Source: Bugula neritina (Eukaryota > Bryozoa > Gymnolaemata > Cheilostomatida > Bugulidae). From it: DNA of 64,000 nt. Positions 54,093 through 64,000 of this stretch are shown one piece after another. The translations under genes and the position numbers were made by a program. The notes below the pieces were generated by a model. The model saw only the letters and a program-made list of their open reading frames with translations. It searched no databases and was not told where the DNA came from. How positions within the stretch are numbered: the stretch's first letter is position 1; each line of letters starts with the position of its first letter. The DNA is taken from the NCBI GenBank assembly GCA_964035545.1, contig OZ037767.1:8174207-8238206 (forward strand). Reading direction: 5' to 3'.

Positions 54093-57000
54093 ATGAGTCA
54101 GAGTAGCTCCTCCTCCAGCTCTTCTAATGGTAAGTGTTAAACTTATATAAATATATGGAACTATCTGGGTACAAGGCATGACAGCACTATAATGTCAGCA
54201 TTATATGGTGGAAGTTCATTGCTGTCAATGTTACAGAGTCGGCTGAAAGTAGTAGCAGTGGGTCGGCTGACAGCAATACAGGGTCATCCACTAGAGAAGA
54301 TGAGTCAACTGTGGACAGTTTACCTGAGCAAGGTAAGTCCTGTCCTCCAGATAAATCGCATGCTGTGGTATCCATGAATGAAGAGTAGCTGCTTGGTTCA
54401 TGAAGATAGATGAGCCATTTTTCTCACAAGTGTGCAGTTTCATCCCTTTTCAAGCAGACACAACTAGCTTTTTAAAGGTGACTACATTCCAATGTATCAT
54501 TATTTCCTTGTAGGTAGGAAACGGAAGAAGCGTGCTTACAACATGCCTACAGCACGAGTCAGCGCGGGCTGCAAGGCAGTTCTCTTCCCTGAACAGTCCT
54601 CTAGCTGTGAGGAGTCCGAGGTTGACTTCACCGAGCTGCTGTCTTCCATTCTGTATAAACGGCAGTCAGCAACAGGTGAGTGTTGACTTTACTGAGCTGC
54701 TGTCTTCCATTCTGTATAAACGGCAGTCAGCAACAGGTGAGTGTTGTAATATGCTACTAATATGCCTCACCTGCAAAGTTACTTTCAGTACACCACGACT
54801 TGGGTTCTCTTTCTACTCAAATGTGTAAACGTTGTAATAACATACATATTATGCTTTTTGGGTTATATTACTCATATTTGTATTTGCTTACATTTTGCTA
54901 TTCATTCTTTTTGTAAATATTATGAGGCTTTGTTAATCATATTTTAAAATTTAAAGTGTATTTCTTGAACATGACGTGTGTCTTCTAGTGTGAGCAGACA
55001 TGCCGTGAAGGCATAGTGAAGTTATAGAGTTATCTGTGTTTAACAAGTTACGGTTGTACCTTTCAGTTGTATCGGAAAAGCTACTCACTCCCCTGAAGCA
55101 CAAACCCATGTTCCCTGGCTTGGCTGAGGCTCTAAAGAAGAAGAAAGAGGAGAGGAAATTAGCGCGTGAGGTTGTCTTGATATGCTCACCAGGTTCTAGC
55201 AGCTGTCTTTGCGGCCTTGTTAATCTTCTGCTTTAAAGAACAACTATTAGTTATCTTTTTCTTATGTTTCAGCTCTTACAGTAACTTTGTCATTTATTGA
55301 CATTAGATTATTTCTCTAAGCAACTCATGTGGTCATTGCTTTACATCAGTACACTCAGGTCTTTAGGCAAATGATTAAAACAGTTGTGCTTTGCAAGCAC
55401 ATTTTATTTAATTGTCATCAAGTGATGATAAATTTCCATTAGCTTTGAGTTCTCATGTATAACGAACTATATCTTGTTTTCAAGTCCAAGTGGAGTTTAG
55501 ACACTAAACTGCCTACTACAACTATATAAATTCAATTAATTCACATATTACATTTTTTGCTTAAAAAATTTGCAATTCAAAGTTTCACAGAGGCTTTCCA
55601 TTTCTATTTTTTTGAAATATTCACAATATGGCAATCATGTGCCACATTTCGTGTTTACTAATTGTAATAAAAGGAAATTAATTACTTATTCTCAAATTTT
55701 GTGAGATGTTCACCCTGGCATTATTTCCGAGGAAACAATCCAGTTACACGGTAATATAATTAATATTTTTTGAAACATTTTTCAATTTTTAGAAATCTCG
55801 TAAACCCACCAGGAGTGTAGAGATTCCAGACCTCCCTAAGAACCCTTACGAGGAGTTCACATACACTCCTGTGAAACTCACGGCTCTAAAGGAGAGACAG
55901 TACCACCAGAGTGATGCTTGGCTGTATGAGTGAGTAATATGTTCTACTACTCTACTGTATGAGTGAGTATTATGTTCTACTACTCTATTGTATGAGTGAG
56001 TATTATGTTCTACTACTCTACTGTATGAGTGAGTAATATGTTCTATTACTCTACTATATGAGTGAGTATTGTGTTCTACTACTCTACTGGAGTAAATAAG
56101 CTCATTATCTGAAGTTGAGCTGTGCTGCTTATGGGAAATTTCAAGGTTGTATTTATTGCACAACCAAACTTGCAAAGTTACAGTTAAGCACTCATTTGAA
56201 GTCACATTGTTTTCAGCCCTGCATCAAACTTATAAATATTTGGCTCTGTAGGTGTTAACGAGTACACAATATATATTATACTGCTGTTTTTATTATAATA
56301 TGATTAAATATTACTATGTAACATATGTAATGCATTGCATTATAATATATCATAAATGTAGTTTGTTACATAATATTATATTAATAAATACTTACATAAT
56401 GTTATATTACTGATATGTTTCAGCTCCAAAGCTCACATACTAGCACTAACTGATGTAGATAAACTGTCATCTTTTGAAAACCTAAATCCAGGTTTGGAAA
56501 GAGGATTGCCTATCAAATATGATGATGGCAGAGATGTAAGAATTGCGTAATAAAAAGTTTTGATAATTATATATCTTTTAGTTGCTATGTTGTCTTTAGA
56601 AATATGATGTACAAAGTTTAACTGATTCTGTAGCAGTTATATACTAACTTTACCTTAAGTAAAAGATAGTACAGTTGGAAAAATATGATTTCCTTGATAG
56701 AGTTATACTCATAATAAGCTGCAGTTTACTTTCAAGTATTTCAGTTCCTAGTGGCCATCACTTTTGGTATTTGTCAGATAAATTTACCTCACTATTTTAA
56801 AATATCCTTTCTATCGCTCATAGCAGGTGTAACCTGTCTATTAGACATGAAATATATTACTCCATAACACCTCACAGCCATCTGTTAACCACAATTACGG
56901 TTACTGAAAAATTAAGTGTTTTATAAAACAAGTACAATCATTTACATTCACTTTTTACTGATACACTAAAATTGTGAGACGGTTTCGCAATGTTTTGACA

Positions 57001-59417
57001 AAGTTTTAAAGCCAAAGAGCAGTTTTTTCTACTTCATATCTGCACAGTGACTCACCACTCCTTGGCTGACTCTCTTCTCATTGGCTCGTAGTTTTATCAA
57101 TCTGTATGATACCATGAAACCCAATTCTAAAGACATGATATAGTAGCTTTTCTAGCTACTTTTCTAGCTTTAGAATTTTTTTTAGCAATATTTTTCATTT
57201 ACTTTCAATTCTTTGTTTCTACAGATGAAGTTCCTTATTAGGGAGTTGGCTGCCCTCCACACTGTAGTGAGACCAGGTAAGCATATAGCGCTCACTTTTC
57301 CCAGGTAAAGCCAGTTTATTGAATCTCTGAGAATACAAGTTTGTTGACCTTTGGAAAATTTCCGTAACCTCAGTATGTCAGTCACATGATCAAACTGCCA
57401 GATTTTCTTTTTCTGCTAAATATTGTAATGTTGAATGTTATTGTTTACTATTTAGTCATTTGTTGAACTCAATAAATAAACAAATACTCTGTGTGCAGGT
57501 AACAAGCTAATGAAGGAAGCTTTAGATAAGTTGGGGAATGATGAGTCGATGCCTGCCCACCCCATCACTGACCTTCAACCTTTGTACATGGAGGCTGCCG
57601 ATGCCGACAGAGGCATATTTGAGGGTGACCTTAGCTTTGGAATTACTGGGGCACGCTTGTAAGTAGCTTACTGGTGTAACAAGAGATTACTAAAATGATT
57701 TTGATGCAAACCATTTGTTTTTAGTACGTTTAAAATGCTGGCTTCATCTTTTTAAAAGTACCTACTAAATTCTGAGTCTTCTCTTATAAAGAGACCTCGT
57801 GCAGTCGTAGTATTGAAGTTAGTTTTCTCATTGTGAGTTGAGGCAGTAGCAAAGCTATGAGTTTGTCTCTTCTATGTGTAGCGGGTTGTTGTGTAGTTAT
57901 CTGATAGCTCTGCATAGGCAGCTTAGTAAATAGAATTTTCTCTTATTGTATCAAGTTTACCAATAAATCTCACCCAGCATTCTCTCGATGTGTTATTTTT
58001 AAGATTATCTGAGTTTGAAAATGAAACACTGAAGCATTTTTAGGTGCTTCATTTGAAACACTTAAGAGAGGGTTGTACGCTGCCTTTACTAGTGGCAAAA
58101 TTGCTGTCACTATGATGATTAGTACTTTACTCACTTGGCACCAGGTGTTATACTCTTACTAAACTCTTGATTTCTCCATTCAACCTCTTAAAAGGGATTT
58201 GCTGGTCTATATAATGATTTTTTTAGTTTTGGAGACAAGAATGATAATATGTTCAAAGATTACCTTGGAAAAGGATGCTCTAAAAAGAAAAAGTCTAAAA
58301 ATTGTCAAGGTATTCATATTTGTCACTTCATTATAAACTGTGAAACAATAGCTTTAAGCTTTACTGAATTATTTTGTTAGCTCTCTAATTGTGTCATGAT
58401 TGCAATACTGCAACATAGTATACAAATACCACTGCCTCTGCAATACTTACATGTGAGAATTGTTTTTTATATAAGGTTTTACGTTTTAAACTATATATAT
58501 TTTTCACCTTTCTCAACTTTTAGTCTTGCACAGGTTGCTGTATTCTAATGTTCTAATATATAAACACAATATAGTGATTCGTTTTGAAATAATAGTGAAA
58601 CATAGTAGGCAGTCTCAACTCAGTCTCAATTTGTTTTTATCATAATCTGCTTCAACACTTCTCAGCTACTTCAAATTATAAAACTTTCGCAACATGGTGG
58701 ACTATAGGATTTTTACTGGAAAATTTTGTAAAGATAGCTAAAATCATAGCCAGGTGTTGTAATTCTAGCAACTCCACCATTCATATTTCTCTCATACAGT
58801 GGCACTTGCACTGCTGTAAATGCAATATAAGAGTGTAGGGGATGTGCTAGTTTCAGTTACACAGCAGGATACAGGTATGCAGGTATTCCTATTCATTTAC
58901 AGGTACAGGTATTGTCTCCCCTGTTGCAGAACATTGTGGGACTGAAAAGAGTAGACAACCCTGTCACACGTATACAAGAGTCAAGTGTAAGAAGTATAAG
59001 AAGAAGCCTTGTGTTCCCAGGTACTAAACACACTATTGTCCCTCTTGTTCATGAATTCTGAATGTAATGTTATTTCACATTTACAATATTGCCAAAAACA
59101 TCTTAGAGTTATCTTCTCTTTTTCCTCTGCTCTATATTATAAAGTGGTGCTGTATTAAGCCATGTAGACTGGTTCTCACATTGTTCTGACCAACTTTTTC
59201 AAATTCTATCACATAAAACTACAATGTGCTACAATATACTGTGTTGTTACCTTGCAGTCAGTGCAGTTAGCTGCTTGACTCTGATATGTTGTCTCACAGC
59301 ATACATATTGTATATGCTGTGTAATTGTCTTCTAGGCAGTGCTTTACTACAGAAGATGACTTCTTGGATCTCATTAAAAAGTCAGACAAATGGAACTCAC
59401 CAGTGAATAAACCGTAA
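54093..59417 (+). CDS. unrecognised 371-aa basic/cysteine-rich-tail protein
   Basis: Eleven exons join in frame: 54093-54129, 54237-54332, 54514-54675, 55067-55170, 55793-55929, 56424-56535, 57225-57276, 57499-57658, 58227-58309, 58930-59020, 59336-59417. I do not recognise the family. The N-terminus is a Ser-rich acidic low-complexity stretch (~1-45), followed by a basic nuclear-localisation-like RKRKKRA (~46-52). Next are FTELLSSILYKRQ (~85), a charged EALKKKKEERKLARE helix (~120-135) and PDLPKNPYEEF. The middle part (~150-290) has no repeats or membrane segment. The C-terminal ~75 residues are Lys/Cys-rich (KKKSKNC, EHCGTEKSRQPC, VKCKKYKKKPC) and might bind metal or nucleic acid. Exon 4 must end at GAG before a weak GTTGTC donor; the GTGAGG three codons earlier would give a stop. 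Two introns contain duplicated exon-intron junctions. Nuclear location is an inference. Confidence 0.75.
54621..54742 (+). repeat. 61-bp tandem duplication of exon 3 end plus donor
   Basis: The last 55 coding bases of exon 3 plus the GTGAGT donor (54621-54681) are repeated directly at 54682-54742, with only two changes, both C to T. Copy 2 also ends CAACAG|GTGAGT, so two equal donors exist. Using the second would read through GTGAGTGTTGA, an in-frame stop, so copy 1 must be the productive donor. Confidence 0.95.
55922..56086 (+). repeat. 33-bp repeat, five copies, each with an exon-end/donor junction
   Basis: The unit begins with the last eight bases of exon 5 (CTGTATGA) and the donor GTGAGTA, then ATATGTTCTACTACTCTA. 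Five copies follow in tandem; CTGTATGA|GTGAGT is kept in four, with TTGTATGA or CTATATGA as the only changes. Any downstream donor would bring TATGAGTGA, an immediate stop, into the message. Confidence 0.95.
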
Positions 59418-62400
59418 ACTCTGGTCACTCAGTCTCACCTGCATCCTGCTTCTACCACATCACCATACTAGGCAGCTGGGACTGTGCAGTATATGACTGA
59501 GAGAGAGTTATTGAACTTTGTAGAGAGTTTTGTAGTACTGGCATTAAATCCTTCTGATCTTTTACAGTATATTAATGTATAGTATAATATAGTGTGCAAA
59601 ATACAGTATAGTATTATATAGTATAATATTGTGCTCAATGATATATGATATATGATACAGACTACAGTTTAGTAAGTTGAATAGTAAACTTAGAATGATA
59701 GCAGAACTTGTATTTTTTCTTTCATTACCAGTGAATAGAGTTGTGTTCTCTAACTTTGAACTGTTCTATATTCATAAATAAGCAATTTATATACAGTGGC
59801 CTTGGTTAGATGTATGGGAGTCTCTACTGTGGCTGCTATTATATGCATGTATATGTTGTTACTCAAATTGGTATAAAAATTATAAAAAATTGAAGTTTCA
59901 ATCAGTTTAAAGCTAATAGTCATATTTAAGTACAGCTTTGAGTCAATTTCTCTCTTTAGATCAAGGTACAACACTCAACTGTTAGTTAATTAATTGTTTC
60001 CATTGCATGATAATTTTATATCTCAATATATAGTGTATAGGCTATGTGTAAAACTATTTCAATTCAGCAAGTAGGCAATTTGATGTACGAAAATTAAAAG
60101 CATTATTTCTATATGTTATGAATCATATATCGCTTAATTATACTGTATATAAAAGTTATTTTAATCTATATATTTTTGGAAGAAATGTAATGTACTTCAG
60201 GCTTTGCTTCCTCTCATTAATTTTGTTTGTCACCAATCTGCATCCATCTAATGATTTTTATTCAAGTCATCCCATCTTTAAGGCATTGAATTATTTATTA
60301 GTCAATTAGTAAAGAGAATGACTTCAATATCCATATCGTTGCATTATTTTGACCCAATGTTTACTCACTTATTGCCTCCGTGTTCATTCTTAAGTCTAAA
60401 CTCCCAGTTTGACATGCTCTTTTATTAAGTAGTTAATTGGATGGCTTTTCTTGTAACCTTAACTTATTCATAGCTATTGATTTGATCATAAGAACCTAAT
60501 ATTCTAGTAATCCTTATTATAATGTGTTTTATGGATTGGGATAATAAACTACCCTGCAGCCAGTCAAACATACAAACTACATAGTATATAACTTATTTCT
60601 ACAGATATTCAAATTATAGACTTGGCTACTTGACATAAATGGTCCATTTTTTCAATTCTGATTCAGTAATTGTCAAATAAAATGTACTTCCTTTTCATTG
60701 GTTGTTTTATTACAAATGCTGATTATTGTAGTAAACCTGGTAGGTTTTAACAGATATTTATTGGTTATCTGAGAGCTAAGAAAATTTTGCAGTTTTGAGT
60801 TTATGCATATCTATATTTGTTTTTTATTTGTTAACAAACAGTTTTATGCTGTAAACTTTAAACATTTTGCAATAAAATTATACCATATGGTAATAAAGGG
60901 AAGAAATTATTGCTACTGCATTGATCTATATTTACACGGCAGTCAATATGAAAGAATTATAACTTTTGTAAAGTGCCACGTCTTACTTGATTATTGACTT
61001 GCCATGCTAGTTTTATTTATTTGCTTAGGCTTTTTATTTTCTAAATAACATTCATACCTCTCAGCCTACTTGGATCTTGCCCGATCATTTACTAGTCTGT
61101 ACACCTTGTGCTATAATGCTACATGGATAACTCATCATTGCAAATAACTCTCACCCATTATAAATACTGTGTAAACTTCATGGTTACCTCAATTGTTGGA
61201 GTAATCGTTATATTATTTGTACAGTGATGTCTACACGGCACTAATTTCAGTTATATTATGTAGTTGTTGAATCAGTACTTGGATGTGTGTATGATATACA
61301 GTGTTAAACGGGTACACATTATGTATTTCTGATTGAATCTATGGTGTGCATTGCAAAACTTACTATGAATAACTTTACCAACCTAGTTTTTTCTTTTGAG
61401 AAACTCTGCACAGCTGATAAAAATATGTGCATAGTGTTAATTCAATAATAGGCTGTATATATTTAGTCAAGTGGCAGCTGGGTAACTGTTAACATGTGAC
61501 ATCAATATTCCATATATAGACTCTCACTCTGGCATAACAAAGTCAAGTAGACCATTAATTACGGTTCATTTATAGCAGTTTGCATTTTATGGTTAACTTA
61601 ATAAAATAGAACATTCCCAGCTCTTTTAATTTGACATAATTTATGTAGTTGACCGGTCACCCTATATTAGAATGTGAAAGGTGAACAATCATATATGTGT
61701 TGCATTCGTGGTTTTCAAAAGCGCTAGTTGGCAGAAAATAAAATTATCTCATGTTGGAAGGTATCAGTTGGAAATTTAAATATAAATGAGCTTGAACTTT
61801 GTCTGCAAATTATTTTTCATGGTCTGAGAGCTTACTTATACGCCTACTAATTGTCTTCTATAATCAATATGTCTGACAGAGGGCAACATAACGTGATCTG
61901 TATAATCTGTTAGTCATCAGACCTCAGTCACTTTCCATGCTGCCTAAGTCCACAGCTTTCTTTTAGGAATTTAAGTAGTAAAAATTAACTTTCGATACTC
62001 AATCAGGTCTAGTTCTACTTAGTGCTTAGAATTAGATACTGAAATTCTCAATAAAGCAGATTTCAAATTGAAATGGTTATATGACAGCTATTTTAGGTAA
62101 CAATGGCGCAAGTAGTAATAACACATGTTATACAGTGGTGCAAATGGAAGAGTAGGTAAAAATGGCACATTGATGCTAAAATTTCCCAAACTCCAAACCA
62201 TAAACCCCAATATTGAAAATGCGCCACTTTTACCCACTTTTTTCATTTGTGTTATTTTTTGTTGTGCTCTTTTCAACTGTGCCATTTTTACCAGACACAA
62301 TGACAGCTTGCTAATTGGTGTAGACTGTAGACTCTTTTGTAGCATAGTTTGCTGAGCAGTTTTACAATCTTTTCCTACTAATTGAAATTAAACCAATACT

Positions 62401-62909
62401 TCTCATAAACTACCAAAGACTTAGCAGTGTGACCTAGAGTTTCAGGTTAACTGAAAACCATTTACAGTAACAATAGAAAATGCAGCTTTGATCAATACAT
62501 TACTATGATTATAATGATATTAGCACTTTTCATACAACCAGTTTAACAAGTACTGCAAGTAGCAATCAAAATTAAACTTTCACAGTGCTAATTGCATAGC
62601 CAGTCTACATGCATGGGTTTATGATAAAAAGAAAAATATGAATCAGTAGAAGTGTGTAATCAATAACAGCAGGATAAGTAGCTTTTACACTTTTATTTAT
62701 ACAAAATTGCTAATAGCAGTTCTACAACTACTAATATATATTGATGCATTTGGCATTTGAATTAGAATAACTAGTGTCTTACTTCTAGAATTAACCAATA
62801 AGATTGAACATCTGCAAGTTAAATTTACCAGCAGCAATGCTTTCATTTTCTGCAATTTTGTTAAAAATGCCTTGAAGCAGTATAGGTGCATTTCATGATT
62901 TTGAATGAC
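59418..62909. other. intergenic region without recognised genes
   Basis: AT-rich, with TATAGTATAATAT microsatellite-like sequence at about 59575-59660. It includes the 3' UTR of the upstream gene, the MITE copy at 62090-62299, and the 3' UTR of the minus-strand gene with TTTATT (AATAAA on minus) near 62693. Open frames here are short and AT-driven. Confidence 0.6.
62090..62299. mobile_element. MITE-like non-autonomous DNA element, copy 2
   Basis: A 210-bp relative of the element at 9652-9825. The shared core runs from GGTAAAAATGGCACATTGAT through CCCAATATTGAAAATG to GCCATTTTTACC. It is flanked by a perfect 9-base direct repeat ATGACAGCT (62081-62089 and 62300-62308). The left end (ATTTTAGGTAACAATGGCGC) mirrors the right end (reverse complement TGTGTCTGGTAAAAATGGCA). 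It is longer than copy 1 by an extra segment near the left end. Confidence 0.8.
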
Positions 62910-63208
62910 TCAGACAGCTGTAGTAGGAATGATGTTTGCTGCCTCTTCGTGTAAGCAATCAGTCTCACTAAAGCCAGGCTCTGGTGAGACGGTCTGTAGA
63001 GATTCCACTCTATTTTGGCTTCTGGTCAAACTCTCTCTGCTTTCTGGTTGCATTTTAGTTGGATGGATTATTATATCTTTCTCTCCATGCACTGTTATAC
63101 TAAATGTTCCCTCATTCTTCTTATATAACTCCTTCCTGGCTTTATGTGCCACTCTTATACTCAGCAGTCCCGAGATGATGCAGACTAATATCTCCGCTCC
63201 TGCGGTCG
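62910..63208 (-). CDS. last exon of an unrecognised membrane protein (partial)
   Basis: Minus-strand exon starting after a TTTACAG acceptor (exon base 63208) and ending with TGA at 62910-62912. It encodes about 99 residues. First comes a hydrophobic segment (AEILVCIISGLLSIRVAH) typical of a final transmembrane helix, then a basic stop (KARKELYKK). A polar, Ser/Glu-rich tail follows (SLTRSQNRVESLQTVSPEPG, ending IIPTTAV). The apparent internal start is a GTG codon inside the helix, so the exon is not a complete gene. Upstream exons are not found in 63209-64000. The layout would suit the C-terminal end of a multi-span or single-span membrane protein; the family is unknown. Confidence 0.6.
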
Positions 63209-64000
63209 CTGTAAATCATGAACGATGTTATTCATAAGCAACTACTACATTGTATAAGCCCTAAGTACTGTGTACACACTAATGTATTAAATATCTACAG
63301 CAAATCTTATATATGCAAGCTTATAGTCACTATCCCTGTGAGAAACCTCTAGAAGAAAGGGTTCTTTTTTAAATTTGAATTAAAGACTTATTTGCATGTG
63401 GCACAAGAGTAATTATGACTGGATGCTCTTCCTAGCAACACCGGTGGTGTTTACAGGGAATCAACTCAATTCTCTCTGGTTTACAAGCTAGCACTCTAGC
63501 CCATAAACCAGGGTTGCTCCCTGACCCAGAAGAACAAACAATCCTATACATAAATTTGGGATACTGCCATAGAAATCTGATAATAAAGAGAAAAAAGTAG
63601 AATTTACATCCACTCATGTGCTCGAAGTAGTTTGTAAAAATACATTTCTCTGTCTAAGTGATCATTATTATTATTCCCAGTTCAATAATTCATTATTCCA
63701 GCAACCTTATAGCTTGAAGCCTTAAACCTTTGTAGTTATATGCAACAATTTAGTTTATAACTACTGTAGGTACCTGATATGAAAACTAAATGTACTTATA
63801 CCGACATGCCTAGACTCAAAAAAAGTGTCTTTTCTTGATTGCCTTTTTGTGTTGAAAAACTCTTTCATACTTGAACTCATTGATTAGTAATTTGAAAATT
63901 TAATATTATTTACCATTTGCCTGGTATTTAGTTACATTGATTTGCTGTGCAATTTACAAGTTGCAAATATTATATTGTTGGTAGCTAATATAATTTTCGT
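63209..64000. other. probable intron/upstream of the minus-strand membrane gene
   Basis: No further coding exon could be matched to the terminal exon at 62910-63208. Apart from the SINE-like segment nothing is recognised. Confidence 0.5.
63425..63520 (-). mobile_element. tRNA-derived SINE-like sequence
   Basis: On the minus strand, TGGTTTATGGG fits the A-box pattern and GTTGATTCCC, about 40 bases on, resembles a B-box. AACACCACCGGTGTTGCTAG and GGAAGAGCATCCAGTC follow. This kind of tRNA-like head with a GGAAG.GCATCC body is seen in many animal SINEs. No second copy is present here to confirm its ends. Confidence 0.5.

Noticed and set aside
54514-54742. Second 61-bp copy as coding sequence of the unknown gene
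   Set aside because: Reading through the first donor meets TGA within four codons, and copy 2 has no acceptor of its own.
55846-56205. Minus-strand frame with repeated VEHNTHSYSR
   Set aside because: Antisense translation of the 33-bp junction repeat.
62905-63237. Plus-strand 110-codon frame with hydrophobic stretches
   Set aside because: It is the antisense of the terminal membrane-protein exon, which has a proper acceptor and stop; the plus frame has no splice or family support.

Overview
This is a stretch of animal nuclear genome. It is AT-rich, every gene is split by many short to mid-sized GT-AG introns, and all translations use the standard code. The gene set (aromatic amino acid decarboxylase, GCN2 kinase, TOMM20) is metazoan. 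Long CA/TG microsatellites, minisatellites, a dead Tc1 element and MITE-like repeats suggest an invertebrate, perhaps a lophotrochozoan; the species cannot be named from sequence alone.

Layout. 1-2400: no gene seen. 2401-12427 (+): a 13-exon aromatic-L-amino-acid decarboxylase, 488 aa, all key residues present. 12428-14422: no gene. 14423-28974 (-): a ~21-exon ankyrin-repeat gene of about 909 aa whose two halves share a duplicated multi-exon module. One of its introns (17158-19225) is almost wholly a 20-bp minisatellite. 28975-30303: 1.33 kb between two divergent genes, a likely shared promoter region. 30304-50101 (+): a complete 33-exon GCN2 (EIF2AK4) gene, about 1641 aa. Its introns hold a dead Tc1-like transposon, a 300-bp inverted-repeat element and three minisatellites. 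51874-53784 (+): a 4-exon TOMM20 of 153 aa. 54093-59417 (+): an 11-exon gene for an unrecognised 371-aa protein. 59418-62909: no gene, one MITE. 62910-63208 (-): the last exon of a membrane protein whose upstream part is outside the window or not recognised.

The genes do not form a pathway. AADC makes monoamine transmitters, GCN2 senses amino-acid shortage, TOMM20 is a mitochondrial import receptor. The ankyrin and unknown genes have no assignable job.

The most notable signal is structural. In five introns of three genes, a tandem repeat begins at, or includes, the 5' splice site: 19225 downward (-), 34128, 42863, 54621 and 55922. In two cases coding bases and the GTGAGT donor are copied together, giving two and five consecutive donor-like junctions. 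Exon joins given here were set by reading frame, GT/AG signals and family alignment from memory; no transcript or database check was possible.
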